Positions 8,273-16,750 of a stretch of 48,496 nt of DNA are shown piece after piece; the first letter of the stretch is position 1, and each line of letters opens with the position of its first letter. The position numbers and the translations under genes are program-made. Origin of the DNA: Collimonas sp. OK607 (GTDB lineage: Bacteria > Pseudomonadota > Gammaproteobacteria > Burkholderiales > Burkholderiaceae_D); contig NZ_FOKF01000035.1 in NCBI RefSeq assembly GCF_900111995.1, positions 1 through 48,496 of the forward strand. The letters are read 5' to 3'. The notes beneath the pieces were generated by a model that saw nothing but the letters and a program-made list of their open reading frames with translations, was not told the DNA's origin and ran no database searches.

Positions 8273-8344
8273 GCATCTGGTCTGGAAAATCAATCTGAGA
8301 CTCCCGGATTTCACCGCGTTTTTTTCACTATTGAAAGGTATCAA

Positions 8345-8803
8345 ATGAAAGCTCAATTAAAGACTTTACTGCTCCTCACCGCAACCTTGTGTTCCACCCA
8401 GCTGTTAGCGAGCAACGCCGCCTCTGCAACGCCTGCGGCCAAATTGATTTCCCTGCCTGCGGCAGATCTGAAGTGGACTGAAATCCCCGACACCGGCGGC
8501 ATCAAATTCGCCAATGCGCGCGGTAACCTGGCAGGTAAAGGGCCGTACGAGGCTTTTGTGATCTTCCCTGCCGGTAAAGACAACCCGTTCCACACCCACT
8601 CGCAAAACCTGCCAACCGTGGTGTTGAAAGGAACGTTCTATGCAGTCATCGACGGCAAACGCACTGAATATCCAGCAGGCTCTTTCTACGACCTGCCAGC
8701 AAAACTGCCTCACTACAGCGGTTGCGTCAAAGGTGAAGACTGCCTGCTGTTCCAATACCAGGCCGATCATTTCGATCTGGTTTCGCTAGATCAAAAGAAA
8801 TAA
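8345..8803 (+). CDS. Exported cupin protein (DUF4437-like)
   Basis: A 152-residue protein with a Sec signal peptide at about 1-22 (LLLLTATLCSTQLLA) and a single cupin barrel. The metal-site histidines appear in NPFHTHSQNLPTVVLKG, and a later His lies in PHYSGCVKGEDC, where two cysteines may form a disulfide, fitting a periplasmic location. Enzymatic activity is unknown. It lies 72 bases after the hydrolase, with a GAAAGG ribosome site. Confidence 0.82.
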   Translation: MKAQLKTLLLLTATLCSTQLLASNAASATPAAKLISLPAADLKWTEIPDTGGIKFANARGNLAGKGPYEAFVIFPAGKDNPFHTHSQNLPTVVLKGTFYAVIDGKRTEYPAGSFYDLPAKLPHYSGCVKGEDCLLFQYQADHFDLVSLDQKK

Positions 8804-9148
8804 ACTATGATTTTTTGTTAAAACATCCTGCCTGTTTTGGGTGTGGGCGATGTTTATGGGTGGTTAAAGCGGAGCGTTGTAGTTGCTTCTGATTAGCTCC
8901 AGCTCTCCGTCGAATGCCTGCGCATGTACTCCGTAGTCCATTAAATAGGGTCAGAGTCGAATTGGGCGATAAAGCCTGTGCAATTCGACTCTGACCCTAT
9001 TTAATTCTGATCCTGTTTAATTACTGTCTTGGTTGGTGCCTTTCTGACTTTACGCGAAATAATATGCGGGGAAATAAGTGGCATACTGTGCAAATCGAAG
9101 GGCTGGATGCGCTTAGCCGCAAGACATCGGAAATCACTGGAAGGTGGA
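8804..9148. other. Gene-free stretch of 345 bases
   Basis: No supported coding region. It contains a weak hairpin (AAACATC at 8821-8827 with GATGTTT at 8849-8855, without a T-run) and then the perfect REP-like inverted repeat at 8941-9004. The lepB frame remains open back to 9029, but there is no ribosome site there and the hydrophobic anchor begins only after 9149. Confidence 0.6.
8941..9004. repeat. REP-like perfect inverted repeat (24-base arms)
   Basis: Bases 8941-8964 are the exact reverse complement of 8981-9004, around a 16-base loop that itself contains GGC/GCC. The arms carry AGGGTCAGAGT (8947-8957) and ACTCTGACCCT (8988-8998), shared with the hairpin at 302-351. The inner part of the stem (CGAATTG) differs from that copy. 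The perfection of the arms suggests recent mobility or selection on the structure. Confidence 0.85.
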
Positions 9149-9823
9149 ATGAAAATGAAAAACTGGATTCGTCTCAATAAAGGATTCTTGCTATTTTTGT
9201 TTCTTTTCGGGATTTTCCGTACGGCAGTCGCCGACTGGAATCCGATCCCCTCGGGCTCCATGCGCCCCAACCTGCTGGAAGGCGACGTGGTATTCGTGAA
9301 TCGCCTGGCATTCAATCTCAAAGTGCCTCTCACTAATATCGTCATCAGCCACCTCGGCGAACCGAAACGCGGCGATATCGTCACTTTCTTTTCACCTCTG
9401 GACGACACCCGGCTCATCAAACGCGTGATTGCATTACCTGGCGATACTGTCGAAATGCGCGATGAAAAAATGATTATCAACGGCCACGAAGCCAGCTATG
9501 CCATGCTCGGCACCGCCCCCGAACCGTTGGAACAAGGCGGCGCCCTGGTCGCCTTGCGCCTGAACGAAAAAATGGGAGCGGAACAACACCGTATCCAGCT
9601 GTTGCCGCAAGTCGGCGCCAACCGCAATTTCGGCCCGATCACGGTACCGCAGGATCACTATCTGATGCTGGGCGATAATCGCGACAACAGCGGCGATTAC
9701 CGTCATTTCGGCTTCGTGCCGCGCGAGCTGCTGATCGGGCGCGCCGAACGCGTGCTGGTATCGGCCGATATCAAAGGCAATTGGATGCCAAGAACCGAAC
9801 GCTTCGGCATGGAATTGCATTAG
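9149..9823 (+). CDS. lepB: Signal peptidase I
   Basis: Inner-membrane serine protease that removes signal peptides. Start 9149 is chosen because GGAAGG lies just upstream and the membrane anchor follows at once (residues 11-28); earlier in-frame codons lack a ribosome site. The Ser/Lys dyad is visible: S37 in IPSGSMRPNLLEGD and K91 in RLIKRVIALPGD, followed by the conserved GDNRDNSGDYRHFGFVP. At 224 residues with one anchor it is shorter than the E. coli LepB (two anchors), and it is not next to rnc or lepA, so it is probably an extra paralogue. Confidence 0.9.
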   Translation: MKMKNWIRLNKGFLLFLFLFGIFRTAVADWNPIPSGSMRPNLLEGDVVFVNRLAFNLKVPLTNIVISHLGEPKRGDIVTFFSPLDDTRLIKRVIALPGDTVEMRDEKMIINGHEASYAMLGTAPEPLEQGGALVALRLNEKMGAEQHRIQLLPQVGANRNFGPITVPQDHYLMLGDNRDNSGDYRHFGFVPRELLIGRAERVLVSADIKGNWMPRTERFGMELH

Positions 9824-9834
9824 GAGCTGTTGAC

Positions 9835-10776
9835 TTAACCTTTGATGCGCTTCGGCGCTGTGCGGCTGCCGATGTTATGCAGCCGCTTTTCAATCAACTC
9901 CGACATGCCCTGAGCAGCAATGGAAAGAGAACGCTCTTTCTTTTTCACGATCAGGATCGGCCGCACGATTTCATCCGCATCGACCGGCGCGTCGACCGGG
10001 ATGCTCACCAGATTCATATGGCGGAACTGGAACAAGGTCAACTCCGGCACAATGCTGACACCCAAACCGGATTCAATCAAACCCGCTACGGTAGCCAGGT
10101 GCTCCACCTCCAAACCTGAATTCATCACCGGGATACCGCGCAGCAGCAGCTCGACGTGCTGACGCACGCTGGTGCTGCGCGCCAGGTGAATCAGTTCGCA
10201 ACCGCTCAGGTCAGACAGACGGATACGACGCTTGCCAGCCAGCGCGTGATCCTGCCGGCACACCAGGTAAAAAGGATCGCTGCACAAGGTTTTGGTATCG
10301 AACTCGGTCAAACCCGAACCCGGTGCGGTCAGGGCGATATCGACCTTACCTTGACGCAGCATGGCGAGGCACTGGTCCGACAGAGCGTCGAACAATTGCA
10401 CGGTAATTCCCGGATAAGCCCGCTTGTATTCGGCAATCACCGCCGGCAAGCCGTTCGCCGCCAGCGACGGCAAGGCCGCGATCGCCACCCTGCCTTTGCG
10501 GCGTGCAACGTAGTCGCTCATATCGGCAAAGGCAGCCTCGATATCGCTCACCAGCGAACGCGCCACTTCGGCAAACAATTCTCCCTCTGCGGTCAGAGTA
10601 ACGTTACGCGTATCGCGCTCGAACAGTTTAGCGCCCACCGCCACTTCCAGTTTTTGAATCATGACGCTGAAAGCGGATTGCGACATGAAGCAACGTTCTG
10701 CTGCGTGAGTGAAGTGTTTGCATTCCCGCAGTGCGAGGAACGCATGCAGCGAGCGTGTAGAGATGTTGAGTTTCAT
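9835..10776 (-). CDS. LysR-family regulator, divergent from the CitMHS module
   Basis: A 313-residue LysR protein. The HTH is at about residues 18-45 (HFTHAAERCFMSQSAFSVMIQKLE) and the periplasmic-binding-like effector domain at about 93-300. It is divergent from citMHS-like and AtuA-type genes across 136 bp, so it probably controls them in response to the transported carboxylate or a product. The 3' end lies 11 bases from the lepB stop (convergent). Confidence 0.93.
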   Translation of the reverse strand: MKLNISTRSLHAFLALRECKHFTHAAERCFMSQSAFSVMIQKLEVAVGAKLFERDTRNVTLTAEGELFAEVARSLVSDIEAAFADMSDYVARRKGRVAIAALPSLAANGLPAVIAEYKRAYPGITVQLFDALSDQCLAMLRQGKVDIALTAPGSGLTEFDTKTLCSDPFYLVCRQDHALAGKRRIRLSDLSGCELIHLARSTSVRQHVELLLRGIPVMNSGLEVEHLATVAGLIESGLGVSIVPELTLFQFRHMNLVSIPVDAPVDADEIVRPILIVKKKERSLSIAAQGMSELIEKRLHNIGSRTAPKRIKG

Positions 10777-10912
10777 CGATTAATCTCTTTTTACGATCAA
10801 TCTATCGGAAAAAACCATTTTACAGCACAAACCTCAACTACCAGAATGCAGTTAAAAGAAGATTAAAAACAAGTATTCCAAAAAAATATCCAAAGGATAG
10901 GAGACAGACAAT

Positions 10913-12211
10913 ATGCTGGCATTACTCGGCTTCATCACCATCGCCACCCTGCTCGCGGCGATCCTGACAAAAAAAATGTCGCCATTGGTGGCCCTGATAG
11001 CGATTCCCATCATTGCCGCCCTGATAGGCGGATTTGGACTTGAAACATCGAAATTCATCGTATCAGGCATCACCAGCATTGCTCCGGTGGCCGGCATGTT
11101 TGTATTTGCGATCCTGTTTTTCGGGATTGTCACCGATGCCGGCATGCTGGACCCGATCATCTCCGGCATCCTGCGCATCGTCGGCAGCCGCCCTACCCGC
11201 ATCGTTCCGGGTACGGCGTTGCTGGTCTTGCTAATCCACCTGGACGGTTCCGGCGCGGTTACCTTTCTGGTGACAATTCCCGCCATGCTGCCGCTATACC
11301 AGCGCCTCGGCATAGACAAACGCATCCTGGCCTGCGTCGCATCGCTCGCGGCAGGTGTGAATTTCCTGCCCTGGACCGGCCCCATGATCCGTGCCTCTGC
11401 CGCCTTGCATATTCCGGTCAGCGAAATTTTCACGCCCCTGATCCCGGTGCAGATCGTCGGCCTGGTGTTCGTTTTCTCGGTGGCTTACTACCTCGGTTTG
11501 AAAGAAGAGCGGCGCCTCGGCCTGACCAAGGGCGCCCCAACGGGATTCGTCCATACCCATGAATTGACGGACGCGGAAAAGAGTATCCGTCGTCCGAAAA
11601 ATTTCTGGATCAATATCGTTCTGACCGTGTTTGTACTAGGGGTGATGATCAGTGGAAAAGTCGATCCGGTGGTGATGTTCATGATCGGCGTAGTGCTGGC
11701 TTTGATGATCAATTACCGCAACGCGGACATGCAGCGCAGCCGCATCGATGCGCATGCCAAGGCGGCCTTGCTGATGGCCAGCATCTTGTTCGCTGCCGGC
11801 GTATTCACCGGCATCATGACCAAATCCGGGATGCTGAGCGCGATGGCCAAGATGGCGGTCGGTCTGGTTCCGCCCTCGATGGCTTCGCATATTCCGGTGG
11901 CGCTCGGTCTGCTGTCGATGCCGCTCTCCATGCTGTTCGATCCCGACTCTTTCTACTTCGGCGTGCTGCCGGTGATCGCGGAAGTTGGTCACATGCTAGG
12001 GGTACAGCCGTTGCATGTAGCGCAGGCCGCGTTGCTGGGTCAGATGACTACCGGCTTCCCTGTCAGCCCACTGACGCCGGCAACCTTCCTGGTCGCCGGC
12101 CTGGCCGGTATTGATTTGGCTGATCACCAGAAATACACATTCAAATATCTGTTCGCGGCATCCGTCATCATGACGATTACCTGTGTCGTGATCGGCGTCT
12201 TTCCGCTGTAA
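10913..12211 (+). CDS. CitMHS-family carboxylate transporter
   Basis: A 432-residue inner-membrane protein with about 11-12 hydrophobic helices. It carries the CitMHS-type signature region HLDGSGAVTFLVTIPAMLPLYQ and LPWTGPMIRASAALH, and a late FPVSPLTPATFLVAGLAGI loop. The family symports metal-citrate complexes with protons (Bacillus CitM and CitH); substrate range in Proteobacteria is broader and mostly untested. A GGATAGGAGA ribosome region precedes the ATG, next to a small TATCC-AAA-GGATA hairpin (10887-10899). First gene of a three-gene operon with the AtuA-type pair. Confidence 0.92.
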   Translation: MLALLGFITIATLLAAILTKKMSPLVALIAIPIIAALIGGFGLETSKFIVSGITSIAPVAGMFVFAILFFGIVTDAGMLDPIISGILRIVGSRPTRIVPGTALLVLLIHLDGSGAVTFLVTIPAMLPLYQRLGIDKRILACVASLAAGVNFLPWTGPMIRASAALHIPVSEIFTPLIPVQIVGLVFVFSVAYYLGLKEERRLGLTKGAPTGFVHTHELTDAEKSIRRPKNFWINIVLTVFVLGVMISGKVDPVVMFMIGVVLALMINYRNADMQRSRIDAHAKAALLMASILFAAGVFTGIMTKSGMLSAMAKMAVGLVPPSMASHIPVALGLLSMPLSMLFDPDSFYFGVLPVIAEVGHMLGVQPLHVAQAALLGQMTTGFPVSPLTPATFLVAGLAGIDLADHQKYTFKYLFAASVIMTITCVVIGVFPL

Positions 12212-12240
12212 GACGAAGACGAGAATCTGAGGAAATTATC

Positions 12241-13599
12241 ATGAAACACATCAGAATCGGCGCCGGCGCCGGCTACTCCGGCGATCGCATCGAACCCGCC
12301 ATCGAACTGGCGGAAAAAGGCGAGATCGACTATCTGGTCTTTGAATGCCTGGCTGAGCGCACCATCGCGATCGCCCAGCAAACCAGAATGAAAGATCCCT
12401 CTCTGGGCTTCGATCCGTTGCTGGCAGAACGGATGCACGCTGTGCTTGGCATCTGCAGCGAGAAAAAGATCAAGATCATAACCAATATGGGCGCGGCCAA
12501 CCCGTTGGCTGCCGCTGCCATGGTCAGGCAGATTGCGTTATCGATGAATCTTCAGCTGAAAGTGGCAGCGATCGGCGGCGACGATGTGCTGGACACCCTG
12601 AAAGCAGGCGCCTACATCAGCGACCAGGATATACAGGTCAGCAACCTGGGTGACAAGCTGCTTTCGGCCAACGCCTACATCGGCGCCGCACCGCTGGTCG
12701 AGGCGCTGGAGCTAGGCGCCGACGTCATCATTACCGGTCGGGTCGCCGATCCGGCCTTGTTCCTGGCGCCGTTGATTCACGAATTCAACTGGGCCATGGA
12801 TGACTGGCACAGGCTTGGACAAGGCACGCTGGTCGGTCATTTGCTTGAGTGCGCCGGCCAGATCAGCGGCGGTTACTTTGCCGATCCCGGTTATAAGGAT
12901 GTGCAAGGATTGGCGCGACTGGGATTCCCGATCGGTGAGGTAACGGAAGACGGTACAGTCGTTATCACCAAAGTGGCGGGCTCCGGCGGCCAGGTGACAA
13001 CCGCCACCTGCAAAGAACAGCTGCTATATGAAATACACGATCCCGCCAGCTATCTGACACCGGACGTGGTGGCCGATTTCTCTGCTGTGACGATGCGCGA
13101 AACCGGCCCTGACCGGGTGCGGGTGCAAGGCGCTACCGGCCGCGCCAGGCCGGATACCTTGAAAGTCTCGATAGGCTATATCGACAGCTACATCGGCGAA
13201 GGACAAATTTCCTATGCAGGGCCGGGAGCTCTGGTACGCGGCAAACTGGCGCAAGCCATCGTCGCAGAAAGATTGAAACTCAGCGCGGTAGCGTTCAATG
13301 AGTGCCGTTACGATCTGCTGGGCGTCGACGCCATCCACGGCGCCGTATTGTCGGCTCCCGCATTGCCGGCTCCCGCTAAGTCGGCTCAACCGTCCGAGCC
13401 TTACGAAGTTCGAGTGCGGGTAAGCGCCCGCTGCGACAATATGCGTGACGCGATCCGCATCGGCAACGAAGTTGAAACACTGTACACCTGCGGCCCTGCA
13501 GCCGGTGGCGGCGTCACCAAAACGGCCAAAGAAGTGGTGGCCGTGCAATCCTGCATGCTGCCGCGCCAGCACGTAACAACATCAGTTCATTTCGAGTGA
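12241..13599 (+). CDS. AtuA-type protein, large domain (DUF1446)
   Basis: A 452-residue soluble protein whose opening (IRIGAGAGYSGDRIEPAIELAE) and following GEIDYLVFECLAERT identify the DUF1446/AtuA family. Other family features are ITNMGAANPLAAA, DVIITGRVADPALFLAPL and GPAAGGGVTKTAKEV. AtuA is needed for acyclic terpene use in Pseudomonas, but most relatives lie in other clusters and no reaction is firmly assigned to this domain. It follows the transporter by 29 bases. In many relatives the large domain is fused to the small ferredoxin-fold domain; here the two are separate genes. Confidence 0.9.
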   Translation: MKHIRIGAGAGYSGDRIEPAIELAEKGEIDYLVFECLAERTIAIAQQTRMKDPSLGFDPLLAERMHAVLGICSEKKIKIITNMGAANPLAAAAMVRQIALSMNLQLKVAAIGGDDVLDTLKAGAYISDQDIQVSNLGDKLLSANAYIGAAPLVEALELGADVIITGRVADPALFLAPLIHEFNWAMDDWHRLGQGTLVGHLLECAGQISGGYFADPGYKDVQGLARLGFPIGEVTEDGTVVITKVAGSGGQVTTATCKEQLLYEIHDPASYLTPDVVADFSAVTMRETGPDRVRVQGATGRARPDTLKVSIGYIDSYIGEGQISYAGPGALVRGKLAQAIVAERLKLSAVAFNECRYDLLGVDAIHGAVLSAPALPAPAKSAQPSEPYEVRVRVSARCDNMRDAIRIGNEVETLYTCGPAAGGGVTKTAKEVVAVQSCMLPRQHVTTSVHFE

Positions 13600-13613
13600 G
13601 AGTGAGAGTGATA

Positions 13614-13931
13614 ATGAAACTACGCGACCTTGCCCATTCCCGCGCCGGCGACAAAGGCGACATCTCGAATATCTCGGTGATTGCCTATCAGGAAAAAGAT
13701 TATGCGCTGCTGGAAAAAAACCTGACCCCTGAGCTAGTCAAGGCGCATTTTGCCGGCATCGTGCACGGTGACGTGGTGCGCTATGCGCTGCCGAATCTGG
13801 GCGCCTTGAATTTCGTCATGCAGCGCGCCCTGGGCGGTGGCGTCACGCGATCCCTGGCTCTTGACGCCCACGGAAAATGCCTGAGTTCAGCGATATTGAA
13901 TTTGGAAATTCCTGACGAAATAAATAACTAG
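13614..13931 (+). CDS. AtuA-type protein, small ferredoxin-fold domain
   Basis: A 105-residue protein starting MKLRDLAHSRAGDKGDISNISVIAY, matching the small domain found at the C-terminus of fused AtuA proteins; RAGDKGD and ALGGGVTRSLALDAHGK are the typical segments. The frame extends back to a GTG at 13596 that would overlap the previous stop, but the ATG at 13614 fits the family start, and the intervening bases are a GAGTGA-type repeat. It should form a complex with the preceding product. No cysteine cluster is present, so despite the fold name there is no sign of an iron-sulfur centre. Confidence 0.88.
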   Translation: MKLRDLAHSRAGDKGDISNISVIAYQEKDYALLEKNLTPELVKAHFAGIVHGDVVRYALPNLGALNFVMQRALGGGVTRSLALDAHGKCLSSAILNLEIPDEINN

Positions 13932-14087
13932 TCAACCCAATTTCAGCATTCGCCATAGCCTGACTATCGTTGTCATTGCTGTCACTTTACCGAATTCGAA
14001 CGCAAGAACCAGAGTGTCCGGAGTCCGGATATGCCCTATGTTTCAATTGTGCGGCATCCGCTGCTCGCAAACTGACGGACACTCGCC

Positions 14088-14969
14088 ATGAATTTTATCG
14101 AACTGCTCCTGCTCGCCGCAATCTGGGGCGCATCCTTTCTATTCCTGCGCATTGCTGCGCCTGAGTTCGGCCCAATCGCGCTGATCGCACTACGTGTCGG
14201 CATTGCCGCGCTGGTGCTGTTACCGGTACTACGCACCGCCGCCGCTCGCAGCGAGTTCCGCAGCAAGGCATGGCCTTTATTTGTGGTTGGCATCAGCAAT
14301 TCTGCAATTCCGTTCGGCCTGTTTGCCTACTCGACGCTATACGTCAATGCCGGCCTCGACTCGATTTTGAATGCAACGACGCCGATCTGGACTGCATTGA
14401 TCGCCGCGGCATGGTTCCAGTCAGCTCTGGGCCGCCAGCAAATATGCGGTCTATTGTCAGGTCTTGCCGGTGTCGTGGTGCTGGTGTGGGATACCTTGGG
14501 CGCCGGGGTCTCCGGCGTACCGCTGGCGATCGCCGCCGCGCTCCTGGCCGCAGGATTTTACGGATTCGCGGTCAATTATTCGAAGCGACATCTGGCCGGC
14601 GTCAAGCCACTGGTGGTCGCCTTTGGCAGCCAGTTCTTCGCTTCTATCGTACTGCTGCCACCGGCGCTGCTGTACTGGCCGCAGCACGCTATCGCGCCGT
14701 CCATCTGGGCTTGCGTTGCGGCGCTAGGCGTCATCTGCACCGGCTTTGCCTACATCCTCTATTTTCGATTGATCGAACGAGTTGGCGCCGCTTATGCCGC
14801 ATCCGTGACTTTCCTGATTCCGGTTTTCGGGTTGGCCTGGGGCGCTGTCTTCCTGAATGAAAAAATTACGCCCGCCATGTTGGCCGGATGCGCCATCACC
14901 CTGCTGGGGACTGCGCTTGCCAGTGGAAAATTCAACGGCTTTTGGCTGGGGAAACGAAAATCGACGTAA
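14088..14969 (+). CDS. EamA-family (DMT) exporter
   Basis: A 293-residue protein with ten hydrophobic helices in two EamA repeats. The N-terminal signature AAIWGASFLFLRIAAPEFGP and the second-repeat VTFLIPVFGLAWGAVFLNEKIT are typical of the drug/metabolite transporter superfamily. Such proteins export amino acids or related metabolites; the substrate cannot be inferred. It stands alone, 156 bp after the AtuA-type pair, in a stretch holding a short TCCGGAGTCCGGA direct repeat. Confidence 0.9.
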   Translation: MNFIELLLLAAIWGASFLFLRIAAPEFGPIALIALRVGIAALVLLPVLRTAAARSEFRSKAWPLFVVGISNSAIPFGLFAYSTLYVNAGLDSILNATTPIWTALIAAAWFQSALGRQQICGLLSGLAGVVVLVWDTLGAGVSGVPLAIAAALLAAGFYGFAVNYSKRHLAGVKPLVVAFGSQFFASIVLLPPALLYWPQHAIAPSIWACVAALGVICTGFAYILYFRLIERVGAAYAASVTFLIPVFGLAWGAVFLNEKITPAMLAGCAITLLGTALASGKFNGFWLGKRKST

Positions 14970-15034
14970 ATCAAGGCGTATCGAGATCGATTTAAAAAAT
15001 AGTAATTAGCGATAAATGATCAATAAGCAGACAT

Positions 15035-15063
15035 TTATTATTGTTTTACGATAATTTTATAGT
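15035..15063 (+). promoter_or_regulatory. Possible promoter of the DUF2975 unit
   Basis: TATAGT (15058-15063) is a good -10 hexamer, with a weak -35 TTATTA (15035-15040) at 17 bases in an AT-rich stretch. If used, transcription would begin near 15070, after the ATG at 15067 but before the GTG at 15097, supporting the GTG start of the next gene. Confidence 0.35.
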
Positions 15064-15096
15064 AAAATGCGACCATCCTATCGAAAAGGAGGCGTC

Positions 15097-15318
15097 GTGC
15101 AGCAAAACATCATCACTTTAGCCCGTCGCTTCCTGGCTGCGCTGTTTTCCTGGCTTGCGATTGTCATTCTGGGGCTCTATCTCTTTAGCAAACTGATGCC
15201 CCACCTTGGCATCAGTGCGTCGCTCGACATGGCATTCCGTAGCAACTTGGCCGATCAGGCTGTGGCGCGTCTTGGCAATACCTTTCGCATTTCCATCCAT
15301 CTCAATGACAAACAATAG
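15097..15318 (+). CDS. Small single-span membrane protein (73 aa)
   Basis: Start GTG 15097 is chosen because a strong AAAAGGAGG ribosome site ends 4 bases before it; the ATG at 15067 has none. The product has a basic N-terminus (LARR), one transmembrane helix (FLAALFSWLAIVILGLYLFSKLM) and a polar tail of about 40 residues. I do not recognise the family. It is the first gene of a trio with a DUF2975 membrane protein (21 bases on) and a Cro/C1-type regulator, and it may be a partner subunit of the DUF2975 protein. Confidence 0.65.
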   Translation: MQQNIITLARRFLAALFSWLAIVILGLYLFSKLMPHLGISASLDMAFRSNLADQAVARLGNTFRISIHLNDKQ

Positions 15319-15339
15319 GGTCATCCCAAAGGACACCTC

Positions 15340-15882
15340 ATGAAGCAAGATCATATTGCGCAAACCAGCCAGCGTATGGCCAGCATCACCATGCTGCTGT
15401 TGGCGGGCATATTGGCCTTCAATATCGGCAGTTGGCTGTTCCCTGATGCGCTATGCGAAATCTCGAGCTTCGCCAACGCCGGGACTAAACTCGGCATCCA
15501 TCCATCCAGTCTGCCGTTATGGCAATTACTGGGCGCCATGGTGCTAACCAACATTCCATTGCTGGCGCTTGGATACGGTTTATTCCAGTTGCGCGCGCTG
15601 TTTCAGCGCTACGCCCAAGGCGAATATTTTTCGCCTGCAGCTGCTATCCATCTGGGCCGGGTCGGTCACGGCATAGCGTGGTGGGTATTGCTGGATTTTC
15701 TGTGCGGACCGTTATCGTCGGCATGGCTGACAATAACGCGGCCGGTTGGCCATCGCCTGCTCAACATCGACCTTGACTACAATATGATAGTCGCCCTCTT
15801 CATGGCGGCCTGCATTACCGTGATCGCCCGCATCCTGCAACGTGCCAGCGAGGTCGATGCAGAAAATCGGCAGTTTGTATGA
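15340..15882 (+). CDS. DUF2975 membrane protein
   Basis: A 180-residue protein with four predicted transmembrane segments (about 15-31, 60-85, 105-130, 148-165). The layout and the central LFQRYAQGEYFSPAAAIHLGRVG segment are characteristic of DUF2975. Members typically sit next to a very small Cro/C1-like repressor, as here (YoaS/YozG in Bacillus). The biochemical role is unknown; a membrane sensor that controls the partner DNA-binding protein is a common guess. Its stop is 7 bases before the regulator ATG. Confidence 0.82.
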   Translation: MKQDHIAQTSQRMASITMLLLAGILAFNIGSWLFPDALCEISSFANAGTKLGIHPSSLPLWQLLGAMVLTNIPLLALGYGLFQLRALFQRYAQGEYFSPAAAIHLGRVGHGIAWWVLLDFLCGPLSSAWLTITRPVGHRLLNIDLDYNMIVALFMAACITVIARILQRASEVDAENRQFV

Positions 15883-15889
15883 GGGTGAA

Positions 15890-16132
15890 ATGAGCATCGT
15901 CATTACGCTGGATATCATGCTGGCAAAACGCAAGGCGAAATCGAAAGATCTGGCCGCGGCTATAGGCATTACCGAGCAGAATCTGTCACTGTTAAAACAA
16001 GGCAAGGTAAAAGGAGTACGCCTGGAAACCCTGGAGGCGATTTGCCGATATCTGGACTGTCAGCCGGGTGACCTGTTGACCTATCAGCCGGATAGTGGAT
16101 CTGCCGAAATAGAATCGGATCCGACACCCTGA
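15890..16132 (+). CDS. Cro/C1-type small transcriptional regulator
   Basis: An 80-residue XRE-family HTH protein, MSIVITLDIMLAKRKAKSKD onwards, with HTH at about 17-40 (SKDLAAAIGITEQNLSLLKQGKV) and the family's C-terminal CRYLDCQPGDLLTY. Start 15890 follows a GAGGGTG ribosome site. It resembles the YozG-type partners of DUF2975 proteins and probably autoregulates the trio. Confidence 0.88.
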   Translation: MSIVITLDIMLAKRKAKSKDLAAAIGITEQNLSLLKQGKVKGVRLETLEAICRYLDCQPGDLLTYQPDSGSAEIESDPTP

Positions 16133-16147
16133 ACGGCGCTGATAAAA

Positions 16148-16750
16148 ATGTCTGACAAGACCGGTTGGCCTGCTGCCGTACATCCGCGTGCGATGAGCAT
16201 GGGCATAATGCTCTCCTTGTTGCTCCATGTCGGCCTAATGCAATTGTTTTGGCGTCATCAAGCGGTCGATATCAGACCAGCCAGCAGCTCGCAGGCAGAG
16301 ATAACTCTGTTGCTGTTGCCGGCAGCAATGCCGGCAGCACGAATAATTACGCCACCCGCCATCCAGCGCAACTCTCATCCCGTTAAATCCCCTGCTCGTG
16401 CAAATACAATAGCGCGAACCTTACCCTCAACGCTGCCGGAACACGGCACGAACGACGCCGCAATCACTGCCCAGGCAGCGGACCAGCAGCCTCGCGTGGA
16501 TCTTGACGCAGCATTAAAAACAGCCAGGCAACTAGCAATCGATCCAAAGGAGAGGCGTGCCGGGCCTGCCGTCGCGCAGTTGCAAACACATCCGCTCGAA
16601 GCCCGGCCGGATAGCCGCCTGGCGCGGGATATTCAACGTAGCGCGCGCGCTGATTGCAAGGAAATCGGCCAGCCCTACGGTTTATTCGCGCCTTTGGTTC
16701 TGGCCGCCGATGCGATGCTGTCAAAAAAAGATGGCGGATGCAAATGGTAG
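16148..16750 (+). CDS. Hypothetical membrane-anchored protein with a conserved C-terminal Cys motif
   Basis: A 200-residue protein. One N-terminal transmembrane helix (about 17-36, MSMGIMLSLLLHVGLMQLFW) is followed by a Pro/Ala/Thr-rich linker, as in TonB-like or GspC-like anchored proteins. The last 35 residues, from RADCKEIGQPYGLFAPL to DGGCKW, have two cysteines and look like a conserved tail of unnamed Burkholderiales periplasmic proteins. The tail would be periplasmic and could be disulfide-bonded. I cannot assign a function. Confidence 0.65.
   Translation: MSDKTGWPAAVHPRAMSMGIMLSLLLHVGLMQLFWRHQAVDIRPASSSQAEITLLLLPAAMPAARIITPPAIQRNSHPVKSPARANTIARTLPSTLPEHGTNDAAITAQAADQQPRVDLDAALKTARQLAIDPKERRAGPAVAQLQTHPLEARPDSRLARDIQRSARADCKEIGQPYGLFAPLVLAADAMLSKKDGGCKW

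Noticed and set aside
8821-8855. Hairpin AAACATC/GATGTTT after the cupin gene as terminator
   Set aside because: No T-run follows and the stem is only 7 pairs; too weak to call.
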